Positions 11,795 through 22,251 of a stretch of DNA of 64,000 bases are shown in pieces; the first letter of the stretch is position 1; every line of letters begins with the position of its first letter. Source of the stretch: Pinus tabuliformis. Its lineage: Eukaryota > Streptophyta > Pinopsida > Pinales > Pinaceae. Location: the NCBI GenBank assembly GCA_031772625.1, contig CM062808.1, forward strand, positions 475,537,655 to 475,601,654, read 5' to 3'. Made by a program: the position numbers and the translations under genes. Below the pieces are notes generated by a model. The model saw only the letters and a program-made list of their open reading frames with translations. It had not been told where the DNA came from and did no database searches.

Positions 11795-13322
11795 TCACCT
11801 CCCTGGATGTTTGAAACACTTCTCTTTAATCAATTTGATATAAATAGGTACATCCTTAATGGCTTGGAGAAGTGGAATTTTGACACATAGATTTTTCAAT
11901 TCACCCAAAAGTTCATTCTCTTCTGGGGTAGGCTGGACTAGATGAGTCAATATTTCAGGAAAGGGTGGTGGATTCATTCTAAGCATACTTTCCTCTCTTT
12001 CCTCCTCACTCTCCCTAGGTGGAGATGGAGGTTGGTTGTCAGGGAGTACTCTCCGAGACCTTAGGTTGATTTCTTGATTTTCCACAGCATAAGAAGGGTA
12101 GGATGTCTCTCCACTGTATACTTGTTGTGCCTGTCTATTGTTCAGCTTTAGATTTGGTTGGGCAGGCATCTGAGGTTGTTTAGACGGAGCATGGTGTAAA
12201 ATATGTGGTTGAGTAGGAGGTGAAGGCAATAAAGCTAGATCATTTTTGTATGGGGGCCTTCAGCCCTAAGGTGGTGCATTCCACTGAGGTTGCGGAGGAG
12301 TATATGGCTGAAATGGTTGGTTGGTTGGATGGGAATGGTATTGAGGTGCAAAAGACCAAGGAGAAGGTGTAGACCAGGAGGGATGATCAGGGTGCCCCCA
12401 AGTGGGAATGAATGTATTTTGGTTAGGATTGTAATATGAGTAGGATGACCCTTGCATGCCCTGCTAGTACAGTTGAGGCCCATGAGGTCTCCTTTGATTT
12501 ATGTAGTAGACTTGTTCAGTCACCCCTTCGGTTCCTTAATACACATCTTTTAGTCCAGGTAGAGAAGGGCACTTATTTATGGAGTGTTTTTCTTCACAGG
12601 CCGAGCAGATTTCTATAAGGTTTAATGGACATTCATTCCTAGGGTGCCTCCTTGTGAATCTAGGGCAGAAGATGGATAATGATCTCTCTGCTTCCTCCTG
12701 CTTTCTCTTGATGTGCATAGTGTCCATCTATAAGGCATTTCACTCTTGAAATCTTCCAACATATTTCCAATTTCACCTTTTATGGATGAGTTGGAAGAGG
12801 ATGAGCTGGCCATTGGTTGACTACCCATACCCTTTTTCCTAGCTTCCCTAGAATGGTTCTTAAAGACAATCTTGATATATTCATAGGATAGCTTGTAGAT
12901 TTCCTCTCCTGCTAGTAGGTTTAGGGTATCCAAAAGATCTTCCCTAACCCCCCTGAGTAGGACTAGCTTCAGTAACTGAGGATCAAGTGTGCACCTGGCC
13001 CTTTTGTAGCTAAGCTAGAATCTTTCCTCATAATCCTATAAGGATTCGTCATGCCCCAAGGTCATTCTAAAATTTTCCTCTTTAGTGTCTTTGGACCTGC
13101 AATAGTCCCGATACTTGTTGTTGAAGGCCTGCTGCATCTGAGCCCAGGTGGTGATGCTATCCCCAGGTAATCCCATGAACCAGCACAAAGTTGCATCCTT
13201 GAGAGTGGATGGGAATAATTTCAATTTCCGATCATTAGTGGTGTAATCATAAGTTCTACATATGAAGACGAACTCAAACAAGAAATTATATGGATCCTTT
13301 GAGGTCAGGCCATTGAAGTGAC
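11795..13322 (-). pseudogene. Gypsy B gag, C-terminal part
   Basis: Contains the retrotransposon gag domain (LFPSTLKDATLCWFMGLPG and QAFNNKYRDY, 13036-13281), the Athila/Tat-like double Cys cluster (NECPLNLIEICSACEEKH, 12536-12727), a Pro/Gln-rich linker (12266-12457) and the IPLLQAIKDVPIYIK tail before protease (11795-12229). Frames change at least twice. At 13322 it is cut by Copia C. The reading continues at 26410 as SPFALPH, followed here by HFNGLTSKDPYNF, which shows the insertion split one gene. Confidence 0.87.
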
Positions 13323-13635
13323 TGTTGGGTTGTGTTATGTTCTTTCCATGACTAGATACCCTAGCTAATCAGGGGGCTAGAGGGGGGTGGAGACCTCCCT
13401 TTCGTTGCGCCGATTGCACAGCGGGGGGGTCACAAGGGGGCCGACAACCCCCCCTGTACGAGGGGTTTTAGGGGGGCGGTTAGCCCCCCTCTACAGGGTC
13501 TGGGGCAGCACCCCGGGGAAAATGTTTTGGGACCCGATATTAGGTGGCCGAACCCACCTATGGTTTTGTGCATGGTTTTCACACATGGTTTTGGGCGCGA
13601 TGGTTTTCGGTCCATGGTATTGGATGCTTTGGCAT
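13323..13635 (+). repeat. Copia C 5' LTR, first part
   Basis: Begins TGTTGGGTTGTG and matches 25912-26220. It contains strong GC hairpins, such as AGGGGGGC-GGTTA-GCCCCCCT at 13470-13490. It breaks at 13635 after GGCAT, where element D is inserted; the rest is at 21946-22129. Confidence 0.92.
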
Positions 13636-14676
13636 TGTTATAAACATATTTGTGCACTGTAACCCCAATCTTATATGTTGATAAACCAAGGGCTCTTTAA
13701 CCCCTAAAAGTGTTGTTTCATACCCTAAAGGATCATGGTCAACTGATTACATCATTCTCAAGAAGTTCTACCTGAAAAACCACTCAAAACTGGCCAAAAC
13801 GAGACCATACCGACTGCTCCACTATCAGGGTGCGATGCATACTGACTCCTACACTAGCCAGGTGCGATGCATACTGAAGAGGCCCTCTGTGGGGTGCGAT
13901 GAGTGAGGATGGACAAATGTCCAAGACAGTTTGCTAAGTGGATGCTCATGGAATCTTCTAGAAACTTCTCCTATGACACTTCCCTCTCTAAATTTGCCCA
14001 GGGATGAGTAAGAGATCCAAGAAATCTCCAAGTGGAACCAAGAACAACAAGTGGAATGACACTAATCAAAAGCCCGGAGATGACTCACACCGTTGCAGAC
14101 ATCTATAAATGGATCCCTTATCTGAGATATCTGAAGGCTGGAATTTTGTAATTTGTAAGGAAGTGCTGATAGTTTGTCTTTGAGAAGGAACATTATATTG
14201 TTGGGTGATTTTGCTCCTCATGAGGTGAAGAGGGCTTTGATGCTGGGAGGATGATGCTGGATCAGACAGCTGGGTTGTAATCCTCTCTTCTATTATTAAT
14301 AAAGTTCTTTGAGTTTTCCTCCATACAATCATGTATTTGTGAATGTTGTTATTTGTGAATGCCATTGTATGTTCATTGTATTTATAATTCTGCAATGATT
14401 ATGATATAATAGATCGAGATGCTTTGATGGTGTTTTTTTACTTTGACTCTACAGGTATTCTCTAAGCGGGATAAGTAGGAAAGGAGTTGCAAGCTCTCTC
14501 GAGGGGGAGAGAGTTCAAGCAAGGAGTCAAGCAGAAGATCCAGGTTGGTTCCTTTACCTCTCTCTTATCTATCATACATAGAGGAAATCACAAATTTTTT
14601 TGATTGTTTGTTTCTAGGATAGCTGCCAATCCTAGAGGGCTAACAGATCGAAAAGACACTAGTTTTCTCGGAAACA
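13636..14676 (+). repeat. Element D 5' LTR
   Basis: Begins TGTTATAAACAT and ends GGAAACA. The partner LTR is at 20900-21940. By eye the first 160 bases of the two differ at roughly one site in ten. It contains a TATAAAT box and three copies of a GGTGCGATG-type motif near 13828-13902. Confidence 0.92.
14104..14110 (+). promoter_or_regulatory. TATA box candidate in element D 5' LTR
   Basis: TATAAAT in a short GC-poor setting, preserved at 21368-21374 in the 3' LTR. Its place in the middle of the LTR fits an RNA polymerase II promoter at the U3/R border. Assigned by motif only. Confidence 0.45.
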
Positions 14677-14679
14677 AAA

Positions 14680-14697
14680 TGGTGACTCCGATGGGGA
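14680..14697 (+). promoter_or_regulatory. Element D primer-binding site
   Basis: TGGTGACTCCGATGGGGA begins three bases after the 5' LTR, the place where a tRNA primes minus-strand synthesis. The TGGNGACTCC form resembles primer sites of plant Tat/Ogre-type elements. The matching tRNA is not assigned here. Confidence 0.65.
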
Positions 14698-16453
14698 GCG
14701 AATAGTTTGTTTGTTTTTTGTTGTTGTTTACTTTATAAACTATAGATGGAGCTTGAAGTTAGCCAGATAACCTTCAAACTGCTCTTGCTCTACAATTGCA
14801 AAGTAGATGAATGCTACTTTAGTCAATCTCTGGTTTAGTTTATGAATTGAACATCTGACTTACAAGCATTCTAGATGCCCTTTTGGTAGCTCAGTCACCT
14901 CTCAAGATCATACCCCTATACTTTTCTCTTTACTGTCCATCATAGCTCAGCTTAACTCACTGAAATCAACTGCAAATTTGAGCCAAAACCCATCTCAGTT
15001 GCGCTCCCTGGCCCATCACACTATCTGTCACTGTGAAATAGTATGAATCGCACTTCTCGAGTGTAGCATGTGCGATGCATCCCTGTTTCTATGAAGCACA
15101 AGTGCGATGACTGAGTAATCCTATTTCTCTCCTTGAAATTTGGGGTTTTTTGTCTTTGTTTTCAGCTCTGTTTAGTTGTTTTTTGCTGCTTATGAACAAT
15201 ATCTCATTGTTGAAGCCTACTTGCATTACATTGTTCAGCCTCCATTGATAAGGATTAGTAAATGTCTTTATGTGTTTGTCCATCATTTACAATCCTTTGT
15301 CGAAAAGTTACTTAAATCAACATGTCATTTTGGTGCAAAAAGTGTCGTAACTGTTGTTTTTGTGTCGAAAAGAGAAGTGTCGTTGAGTCTTCCTTCTCTA
15401 GGTAGTCGATTAAAATTTTTGATTTGTATTTGATTTTATTTTCTGTTATTTGAAGTGTCGAAATCATTTTCTATTCGAAATTGAAAAGTGTCATTTAGTC
15501 TTCCTTTCCATTTTGAAAAGAAATTGTCAAAATGTCGCTTTGAGTGAAATGTTTCAGATCTATACTTAGTTCTCTTTTTTGGCATTCCTCACGTTAAGGG
15601 AACGAAAAACAAATACATGCATTTCCATTTGCATTTAGATTGTGTGCGAAAGATGATTTAGGAAAAGTGCATTTAGTGTGTGCTCTTTGCTCCTTGTTTG
15701 AAAGAACCGTAATCTTCTTTCCTTAGTAGCTAGGATTTTCATTGCTAAAAATAAACAATGATTGTTTATCATTGTAGATTGCATTTAGGAATTTTACATC
15801 TACATCACGTGGTGAACCATTGAAAGACAAACTTCTAAGCAAGATCAACTATAAAATAAATTTCAATGAACTTAAAAACGCTTTGGAACCTAATGCAACA
15901 CATTTATAGGTCTAGGCTAGAGACGTGTTCCGACGTCGTAAAATCTAGTAACTATCATTTTCATCGAAGGTTGGGTGATTCCTCCTCTTTGATACGAAAA
16001 GTGCTAGCATGGACTTGTGCTCCCCGTACCATAGAGTATATATTGGGAGACCATAATAGGCTTATATCCTTTATCCATAGGAAGTCATGTCTGTCGCCCT
16101 ATCGATCGCAATGCACTGAACACAGCATTCGATTGACTACCGTACATAAGTCCTTGGTAATTTCTCCTTAATTTATCACCAAGGTGTATACTGCAGTTTT
16201 GCGATTGGTTTGGTAATCCCTCTGTCCAGATTTCCATAATAGTCACTTTCGTTCCTTTTCGACTCCTTAAAAGAAAAGGTCCATCTGAGCACTTGTCACT
16301 TCAGGCTCATTAAAAATCGAAGGGGACTAGAGTCATCTTTAGCTTTTTCTCGATTCTTAAAAATTGAAAAAGAAAAGTTGTGTCAAAGCGTCTTTAAAAT
16401 TTATTTAATTCAGAATAACATCCCTGTTACTTCATTAATCTTAGGTTGAGATA
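14698..16453 (+). other. Element D 5' leader
   Basis: Non-coding leader of 1.75 kb. Two further GTGCGATG motifs occur near 15070-15110, like those in the LTR. A 101-codon open frame at 15866-16171 has no recognisable domain and is not supported as a gene. Confidence 0.5.
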
Positions 16454-17983
16454 ATGGAGTCCACCAATCATGGAATCCCTCTTGAGGGGAATCCTAGTCC
16501 ATTTTCTTCTTGGGGAAATATTGGTGCTCCATATATGGCCACATTGTCCCTTCCAAGAATCACAATTGGTCTGCCAGTCTGGCTTTTCTCAACCTCTGTT
16601 GTTCAAAATACTGTGATTCCTCAGCAATCGAATCAGCAACTAAATAATACTAAAGTTGACCCTTCTCCTTCTTATTTGTTTGTTTCTCCTTCCCCTTCTT
16701 CCTCTTCGCTTGGTGAAAATAGCAATGCTAGTAACCGAGTGACTGAGAAGAAGAAGAAAGGGAAAGAGAAGAAGAAGAAGTCAGTTAAGCAAGGGGGCAA
16801 TCATGCAGCATCTGGTGATAATCCACACACTGAACTTTCCAAACACAGACATCCATGCATAATTTGTAAAGGAGACCATTTTCATCGAGAATGTCCATGC
16901 ATTCCTCGAATCTTGAGAGAATGGTCCCCCCGTTCGCACCATCCAGTGTCATCAACTTCTGGTGATCATATTGATAGCACACCATCAACTAGTAATAGTG
17001 AAGTTCACGAACACAAAGGAAAGGTCAAAAATCCATGTAGGCTATGTGAAGTGGACCATACCCTTCCCTGTTGCCCCTTTTTGGATGAGGCCAAGAGAAT
17101 CTTGCATAATCGTCCTGCTTCACCGCAGCGACTTCCACCTGGATACAAGAAACTCTCACCAAGTCCTTTACTAGTTGAAAATCCGACTGACATAACTCAA
17201 TCGTCGGTCGAAAGTCAGCAGTTCGAGATGGCAATTGACCTAGTTTTACCTTCAGAAGGTCCACCTCCAGATGATACCATTCCCAAAGAGAATGAGAATG
17301 ATACCGTTCAAATTCTTTTTATTACTTCAGAGTCCAATGAACTTGGGGGCAATCTGCCCATTCCTTCACAACAGGAAGAGAATCTCCCAATCCTCGCTAC
17401 TCAAGGAGTCAGTTCAACCATTTATTTGGTACCCCCTCCAAGCAGTCTAGTCGCTTCCTTCGATTGGAATCGACTAGAAAGATCCCACCTTCCTTTTAAT
17501 GTACCATTCCGGATCATAGTACAAGTTCACAAAATGATCATGTTTGGCACTATCATAGATGAAGGGGCTTCAGTGAGTATCCTTTCCTCAACTGCTTGGA
17601 AAGCGCTTGGTTCGCCATCGCTTATGCCTGTTACTCAGAATTTGTTAGGCTTTAACAAAGGAACCAGTCGACCATTAGGGATCCTTCCTAAGTTACCGAT
17701 TACTTTGAGAAGGAAAACCGTTCACTTGAACATGATGGTAGTCCAAGGACCATTAGATTACAATCTACTCCTGGGGCGTGACTATGTTTACAACATGGAA
17801 GCTATTGTCTCAACACTCTTTCGAGTGATGTGTTTCCCGCATGAAGGAAAAATTGTCACTATTGACCAGCTTTCATTTCCCAGTTCAAGCACAGCTTCAA
17901 GTCAAACATCATCCCTAAATGGTCCTTTTGCATCAAGAATGTCTCTTCAACCTTCATTCCATCCACCTAATTACCGCAAGTAG
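16454..17983 (+). CDS. Element D Gag-protease protein
   Basis: A 509-aa intact frame. From the N-terminus: a Ser/Pro/Asn-rich region, a Lys-rich patch (about 97-113), two zinc knuckles of the form CX2CX3HX4C (CIICKGDHFHREC at about 135-147 and CRLCEVDHTLPCC at about 195-207), an acidic linker, and a retropepsin-like domain with IDEGASVSIL (Asp at about 369) and LLLGRDYVY (about 437). Gag would coat element RNA and the protease would process it. The Thr/Ser after the catalytic Asp is replaced by Glu, as in a known group of plant retroelement proteases. No frame stop occurs in 1.5 kb, while neighbouring elements are riddled with them. The start at 16454 is the first Met of the frame (ATAATGG). 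Confidence 0.85.
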   Translation: MESTNHGIPLEGNPSPFSSWGNIGAPYMATLSLPRITIGLPVWLFSTSVVQNTVIPQQSNQQLNNTKVDPSPSYLFVSPSPSSSSLGENSNASNRVTEKKKKGKEKKKKSVKQGGNHAASGDNPHTELSKHRHPCIICKGDHFHRECPCIPRILREWSPRSHHPVSSTSGDHIDSTPSTSNSEVHEHKGKVKNPCRLCEVDHTLPCCPFLDEAKRILHNRPASPQRLPPGYKKLSPSPLLVENPTDITQSSVESQQFEMAIDLVLPSEGPPPDDTIPKENENDTVQILFITSESNELGGNLPIPSQQEENLPILATQGVSSTIYLVPPPSSLVASFDWNRLERSHLPFNVPFRIIVQVHKMIMFGTIIDEGASVSILSSTAWKALGSPSLMPVTQNLLGFNKGTSRPLGILPKLPITLRRKTVHLNMMVVQGPLDYNLLLGRDYVYNMEAIVSTLFRVMCFPHEGKIVTIDQLSFPSSSTASSQTSSLNGPFASRMSLQPSFHPPNYRK

Positions 17984-18106
17984 TCGGGTGAATGTAATGA
18001 AGATTAGGGGGCATGCACCCTGGTCTGCTTAGGCAGACGAACCCAACTGAAAAGATAGGTTTCCCTGTAGGTTATGTGATTGGAAGTGTTATCTCACACC
18101 ATTCAC

Positions 18107-18129
18107 CTTTGTCTATTTGATAGACAAAG
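18107..18129 (+). other. Perfect 10-bp hairpin in element D (copy 1)
   Basis: CTTTGTCTAT, loop TTG, then ATAGACAAAG. Its partner at 18368-18390 keeps the stem with different bases. See the finding on a candidate RNA structure. Confidence 0.6.
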
Positions 18130-18335
18130 CCAAGGAAGTTTTCGTCGACTCCGCTGACAAAAACAATCCTGCTTAACCGCAGTGATTTCCATATGGTTAC
18201 CTGGAGACTCTCCTTTTCTTGATGTCTGGGGGCATGCAAACCTTTTTATGCAAGCAAAAAATGACATATTTCATTTTTTAGCTTTTTAGCTTTTTTAGCT
18301 TTTAGCTTTTTAGTTTTTTAGTTTGTCAACTTCTT

Positions 18336-18439
18336 AGGTTAGGTGATTGGTCTGACACACCATTCACCTTTGTCTGCACTACAGACGAAGCAAAGGAAGT
18401 GTTTTGTCCATCTGCTGATGAAACTATCCTACCTAACCT
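18336..18439 (+). other. Nested hairpin unit in element D (copy 2)
   Basis: Outer stem AGGTTAGGT (18336-18344) pairs perfectly with ACCTAACCT (18431-18439) and encloses the inner stem CTTTGTCTG/CAGACGAAG (18368-18376 and 18382-18390, one G-U pair). In copy 1 the outer stem is shorter (AGGTTA-type near 18070 with TTAACC near 18177). Confidence 0.55.
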
Positions 18440-18514
18440 CAGTAGTTCCTTAGCTTTTAGTCTTTTTTAGATTTTTAGCTTTTTAGTTTTGTCGTTTCTA
18501 ACTCGCATAAAAAT

Positions 18515-18770
18515 AAGTTGAGCATATGTTATCCCATAGTTCAAGCTCATTAAAAAATGAATCGGGCCATAAGCAATGTTGTCATATGGTTCAAGCTCGT
18601 TAAAAAATAAACCTACCACCCTGAGCATATGTTATCCCACGGTTCAAGCTCATTAAAAATGAACTGAACCATGAGCAATGTTATCGCATGGTTCAAGCTC
18701 GTTAAAAAATAAACCTACCACTGAGAATAGTTTCTCCCAGTTCAAGCTCGTTAAAAAATGAAACCACCCT
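18515..18770 (+). repeat. Tandem repeat in element D, unit about 100 bp
   Basis: Two units of about 100 bases beginning GAGCATATGTTATCCCA and a partial third. Each unit is itself two half-units sharing TTCAAGCTC(A/G)TTAAAAA. The shared motif occurs five times between 18540 and 18760. A diverged relative is at 19443-19480. Confidence 0.8.
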
Positions 18771-19976
18771 CGGTAAATAACCTTTGTGATTGCCCTGTTA
18801 TCAGCCTTTTGAGCCTTGGTTGTGTTCCTGCCATCACCTCCATTCTTTTGGCCGATCATACGCTTCCACTTAATTGTTTACCTTTTTGAGGAACAGCTGC
18901 GACGAGTGATCCTGTTAGCCACCCTCTTCACATCACCATGTTTTGAGAAGTTCCAAGCTTACCCAGAACCAGTAGCTACCCCAAACACCACTCGTTCCTC
19001 CAAAAAACGAGTCTACTTTAAACTTTTTTAGACTTGTTAAATATGAAAAGATTCTCGAGCTATTGGCCTCTCCAGCTCGCTAAAGCGATTGGAAGTGCCA
19101 TCCCTCCTGTATATTTTAATATTTTTCGGACTTGAGGGATTATCTCATGAAAAAGTTCGAGCGCTTGTCTTTTCGCTCACTAAAGTTATCGAAAAATCAT
19201 CCCTTTCATATTGTTTTATCCTTTTTCGGACTTAAGGGATTATGCTATGAAAAAGAACTACTGGAGTTTCCTTTTCGTCCCTTTTCAAACTCTTTAAACA
19301 TGAAAAGGACCAATTTATCCTTGTCATTAAACTTGTTAAAACAATAGCAACAAACTTATCCACCCAAACAAGAACGAATTTCACTGTCGCTAGGCTCACT
19401 AAAATTTAGCGATACGTTTGCCCGAAGGGAAAATTATAGAACAAGCATATGTTATCCTCCGCAAGCTTGAAAAAAATAAAGAGGTACTGGTCAACAATGA
19501 CTGGGGAAAAAGGGAATAAAACTTAAAGAATTTTATTGGTAGCCGGTCACTCTTGAACATGACACTTTCACTCCATCACCATGATTGAGTCAAGTTGGGT
19601 TATTCCATTCACCGATCATATCACCATTGGTCCTCGATACCATCCATATTTTGGGGTTAACGCTACCAATCCATCTCAGTGTTGCCGATATGTTCGAGAG
19701 AAGTCATTCAGAGAATTCACCATCCAGTTAATGCCTCATCCACTGCGATACCTTCACCCTCCATTTTTCATGACCGTCGTTCCTGAGCCTTGTATTGTCA
19801 GATCATTTTTCACCTCTAGAAAATCATTTGCTTCGTTTCGTGTAGTTGATGTGGAATACATTAAGGTCCTCCTACGACGGTTCACTTCTTGTCGACATCA
19901 GCTCATTATCCAAGAAGTTTGATTAGAAACAACCCTTTCAGTACTTTGAATCTTGCATGCCTCAATGGAAAGTTTC

Positions 19977-20276
19977 CAAGGAAAATTTTAAGGATGGAAA
20001 AATTTCTTGAAGTTTAAAACATTGGCGAATCTCACTAATCCCTAATATGCAAACTATAAAATGTTTATTGATATATTTGTAAAATTATTCAAATTTATAA
20101 TGATTTTATATATAGCCTCTATACAATGTTGGCGATTTTTAAGGTAAAATAATTTTATATTCTAAAATTTGGGCGAATCGTCTTTTATAAAATTGGAAAT
20201 TGGCGAATCTTTTTTGTGGAAAAATCATGGAAAATTAGCCCACTGGGCGAACATTAGCCCCTAAAATTTTCCATGA
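19977..20276. mobile_element. hAT-like MITE in element D (300 bp)
   Basis: Ends CAAGGAAAATTTTA (left) and TAAAATTTTCCATG (right) are inverted repeats. A perfect 8-bp duplication AAAGTTTC flanks it (19969-19976 and 20277-20284). CA-start termini and 8-bp duplications are the mark of hAT transposons. Several GGCGAA motifs lie inside. There is no transposase. A 1.2-kb relative is at 59792-61009. Confidence 0.82.
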
Positions 20277-20284
20277 AAGTTTCT

Positions 20285-20899
20285 CACTTCCGGTGACAAG
20301 TTTACATCAATGGCCTTCGACCAAAATATTTTGCGTGGTCTTCGACATCAGATCATATATTCACACCACGTGAATTGTACTGTAGTACCTTGAGGGTCAT
20401 TATCATTATCAGTGATTCCTCTCGCATCTGTTAACAGCTTACATTATTGGCTGGTAATCAGGCGATGTCTATCCATGTTCGACTTCAAGACATCTTTTCA
20501 CATGGATCGACTTGTACATCAAGTGAAGATTGAATGAGTTTGAAGACCCTAGATCTAGTTTCATCCATCCGGGCTACGATATATTCAGGAATATAAAGAC
20601 ATCAAATGTACACAGAAGCTGCACAGATGATCATCCAAGCTAAGGGATGATGACTCTACATATAAAGAATCACCAGTCTGCAACTGCAGATGATTATCTG
20701 TTCTATGTACATGAAAATGAATTTATAAAGCTGAGCATGGGAATGCCCGCCTCAGCTAGATCATGGAAAATTATATTGTGATGATGTATTGTATTGTATC
20801 TTATATAGGTCACCTTCCAAGTCGAATACCTCGGATCCTCATGATAAAGCATTTCACCCGACATCAAAATATTTACGACTTCATGCTTTAGGGGGCAAC
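20285..20899 (+). other. Element D 3' interior and polypurine tract
   Basis: Non-coding. It ends with a TTTAGGGGGCAAC run (20888-20899) directly before the 3' LTR, which is the expected polypurine tract. Nothing else is recognised. Confidence 0.55.
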
Positions 20900-21940
20900 T
20901 GTTATAGACATACTTAGGCATTGCAACCCCAATATTATATGTCGATAAACAAAGGGGTCTTTAACCCCTAAAAGCATTGTTTCATAACCTAAAGGATCAT
21001 GGTCAACTGATTACATCATTCCCTAGAAGTTCCACCTGAAAAACCACTCAGAACTGGCCAAAATTGGACCATACTGACTGCTCCACTATCAGGGTGCAAT
21101 GAATACTGACTCCTACACTAGCCAGGTGCGATGCATACTGAAGAGGCCTTCTGTGGGGTGTGATCAGCGAGGATGGAAAAATATCCGAGATAGTTTGCTA
21201 AGTGGATGCTCATGGAATCTTCTAGAAACTTCTCCTATGACACTTGCCTCTCTGAATTCACCCAGGGATGAGTAAGAGATCCAAGAAACCTCCAAGTGGA
21301 ACCAAGAACAACAAGTGGAATGACACTAATTAGAAACCTAGAGATGACTCACACCCTTGCAGACATCTATAAATGGATCCCTCATCTGAGAGATTTGGAG
21401 GCTGGAATTTTGTAATTTGTAAGGAAGTGCTGATAGTTTGTCTTTGAGAAGGAACATTGTATTGTTGGGTGATTTTGATCTTCATGAGGTGAAGAGGGCT
21501 TTGATGCTGGGAGGATGATGCTGGATCAGACAGCTGGGTTGTAATCCTCTCTTCTATTATTAATAAAGTTCTTTAAGTTTTCCTCCATACAATCGTGTAT
21601 TTATGAATGTTGTTATTTGTGAATGCCATTGTATGTTCATTGTATTTCTGATTCTGCAATGCTTATGATATAATAGATCGAGATGCTTTGATGGTGTTTT
21701 GTTACTTTGTCTCTATAGGTATTCTCTAAGCGGGATAAGTAGGAAAGGAGTTGCGAGCTCTATCAAGGGGGAGAGAGTTCAAGCAAGGAGTCAAGCGGAA
21801 GATCCAGGTTAGTTCCTTTGCCTCTCTCTTATCTATCATACATAGAGGAAATCCCAAATTGCTTTGACTGTTTGTTTCTAGGATAACTGCCAATCCTAGA
21901 GGGATAGCTGATAGAAAAGACAATAGTTTTCACGAAAACA
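20900..21940 (+). repeat. Element D 3' LTR
   Basis: Same length (1041 bp) as the 5' LTR; begins TGTTATAGACAT and ends ACGAAAACA. Followed by the second GGCAT duplication and the rest of the Copia C 5' LTR. Confidence 0.92.
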
Positions 21941-21945
21941 GGCAT

Positions 21946-22129
21946 GTATATATATGTATTGTAACATTGAAAGGAACATAATGAAAAATCAATCTAGTAG
22001 TCCCAGTTTTGGGATCCAGGGGAAAATATCTGTGTATATTTGTTTTATGTGTTATTCTATCTCTATTGTTTATTTTTTATGTTTTATAATTTGTATGCAG
22101 GTAATTTCTGTAAGGGGTTAAAACCTACA
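21946..22129 (+). repeat. Copia C 5' LTR, second part
   Basis: Continues the LTR cut at 13635: 313 + 184 bp equals the 498 bp of the 3' LTR to within one base. It ends AAACCTACA. Confidence 0.92.
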
Positions 22130-22131
22130 TT

Positions 22132-22142
22132 TGGTATCAGAG
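22132..22142 (+). promoter_or_regulatory. Copia C primer-binding site
   Basis: TGGTATCAGAG two bases after the LTR, complementary to the 3' end of initiator tRNA-Met as in most plant Copia elements. Confidence 0.85.
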
Positions 22143-22251
22143 TTTTTTTGGCTTCTAGGGGACACCATTGTTGTTGAGGGGTTTCGCTTGGGCCTGTGGT
22201 AGACCTTGTTCAGTGGGAGATCTGCAGGATCAATTCTGGTGATGAAAGAAG

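Larger units (their letters stand above)
17984..19976 (+). other. Element D interior after gag: repeats and hairpins, no pol
   Basis: Where RT should follow there is no pol. It starts with an AGGGGGCATGC purine run (18005-18015; a similar one at 18228). Two copies of a 115-130-base hairpin unit follow (18060-18200 and 18330-18450), then a low-complexity TTTTAGC stretch (18275-18330 and 18455-18490) and a tandem array (18515-18770). From 19020 to 19450 more short copies of a GCTCRCTAAA-type motif occur. A 113-codon frame at 19581-19922 matches nothing I know. Confidence 0.6.
13636..21940 (+). mobile_element. Element D: non-autonomous LTR element with gag-protease only
   Basis: An 8305-bp element with two 1041-bp LTRs (13636-14676 and 20900-21940), TG...CA ends and a perfect GGCAT duplication (13631-13635 and 21941-21945) inside the Copia C LTR. 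The 6.2-kb interior has one intact gag-protease ORF and no visible RT, RNase H or integrase, fitting a LARD/TR-GAG-like derivative of a Tat-type Gypsy element. The other interior sequence is non-coding, with repeats, hairpins and a MITE. Movement must have relied on enzymes from another element. Confidence 0.92.

Noticed and set aside
15866..16171. 101-codon frame upstream of element D gag
   Set aside because: Basic, no domain, in the leader; probably chance.
18515..18770. CRISPR-like array
   Set aside because: Repeats are long, contiguous and degenerate, with no unique spacers, and the context is a plant retrotransposon.
19581..19922. 113-codon plus-strand frame in element D
   Set aside because: No recognisable motif and no support from the second half of the element; noted in the region entry but not called as a gene.
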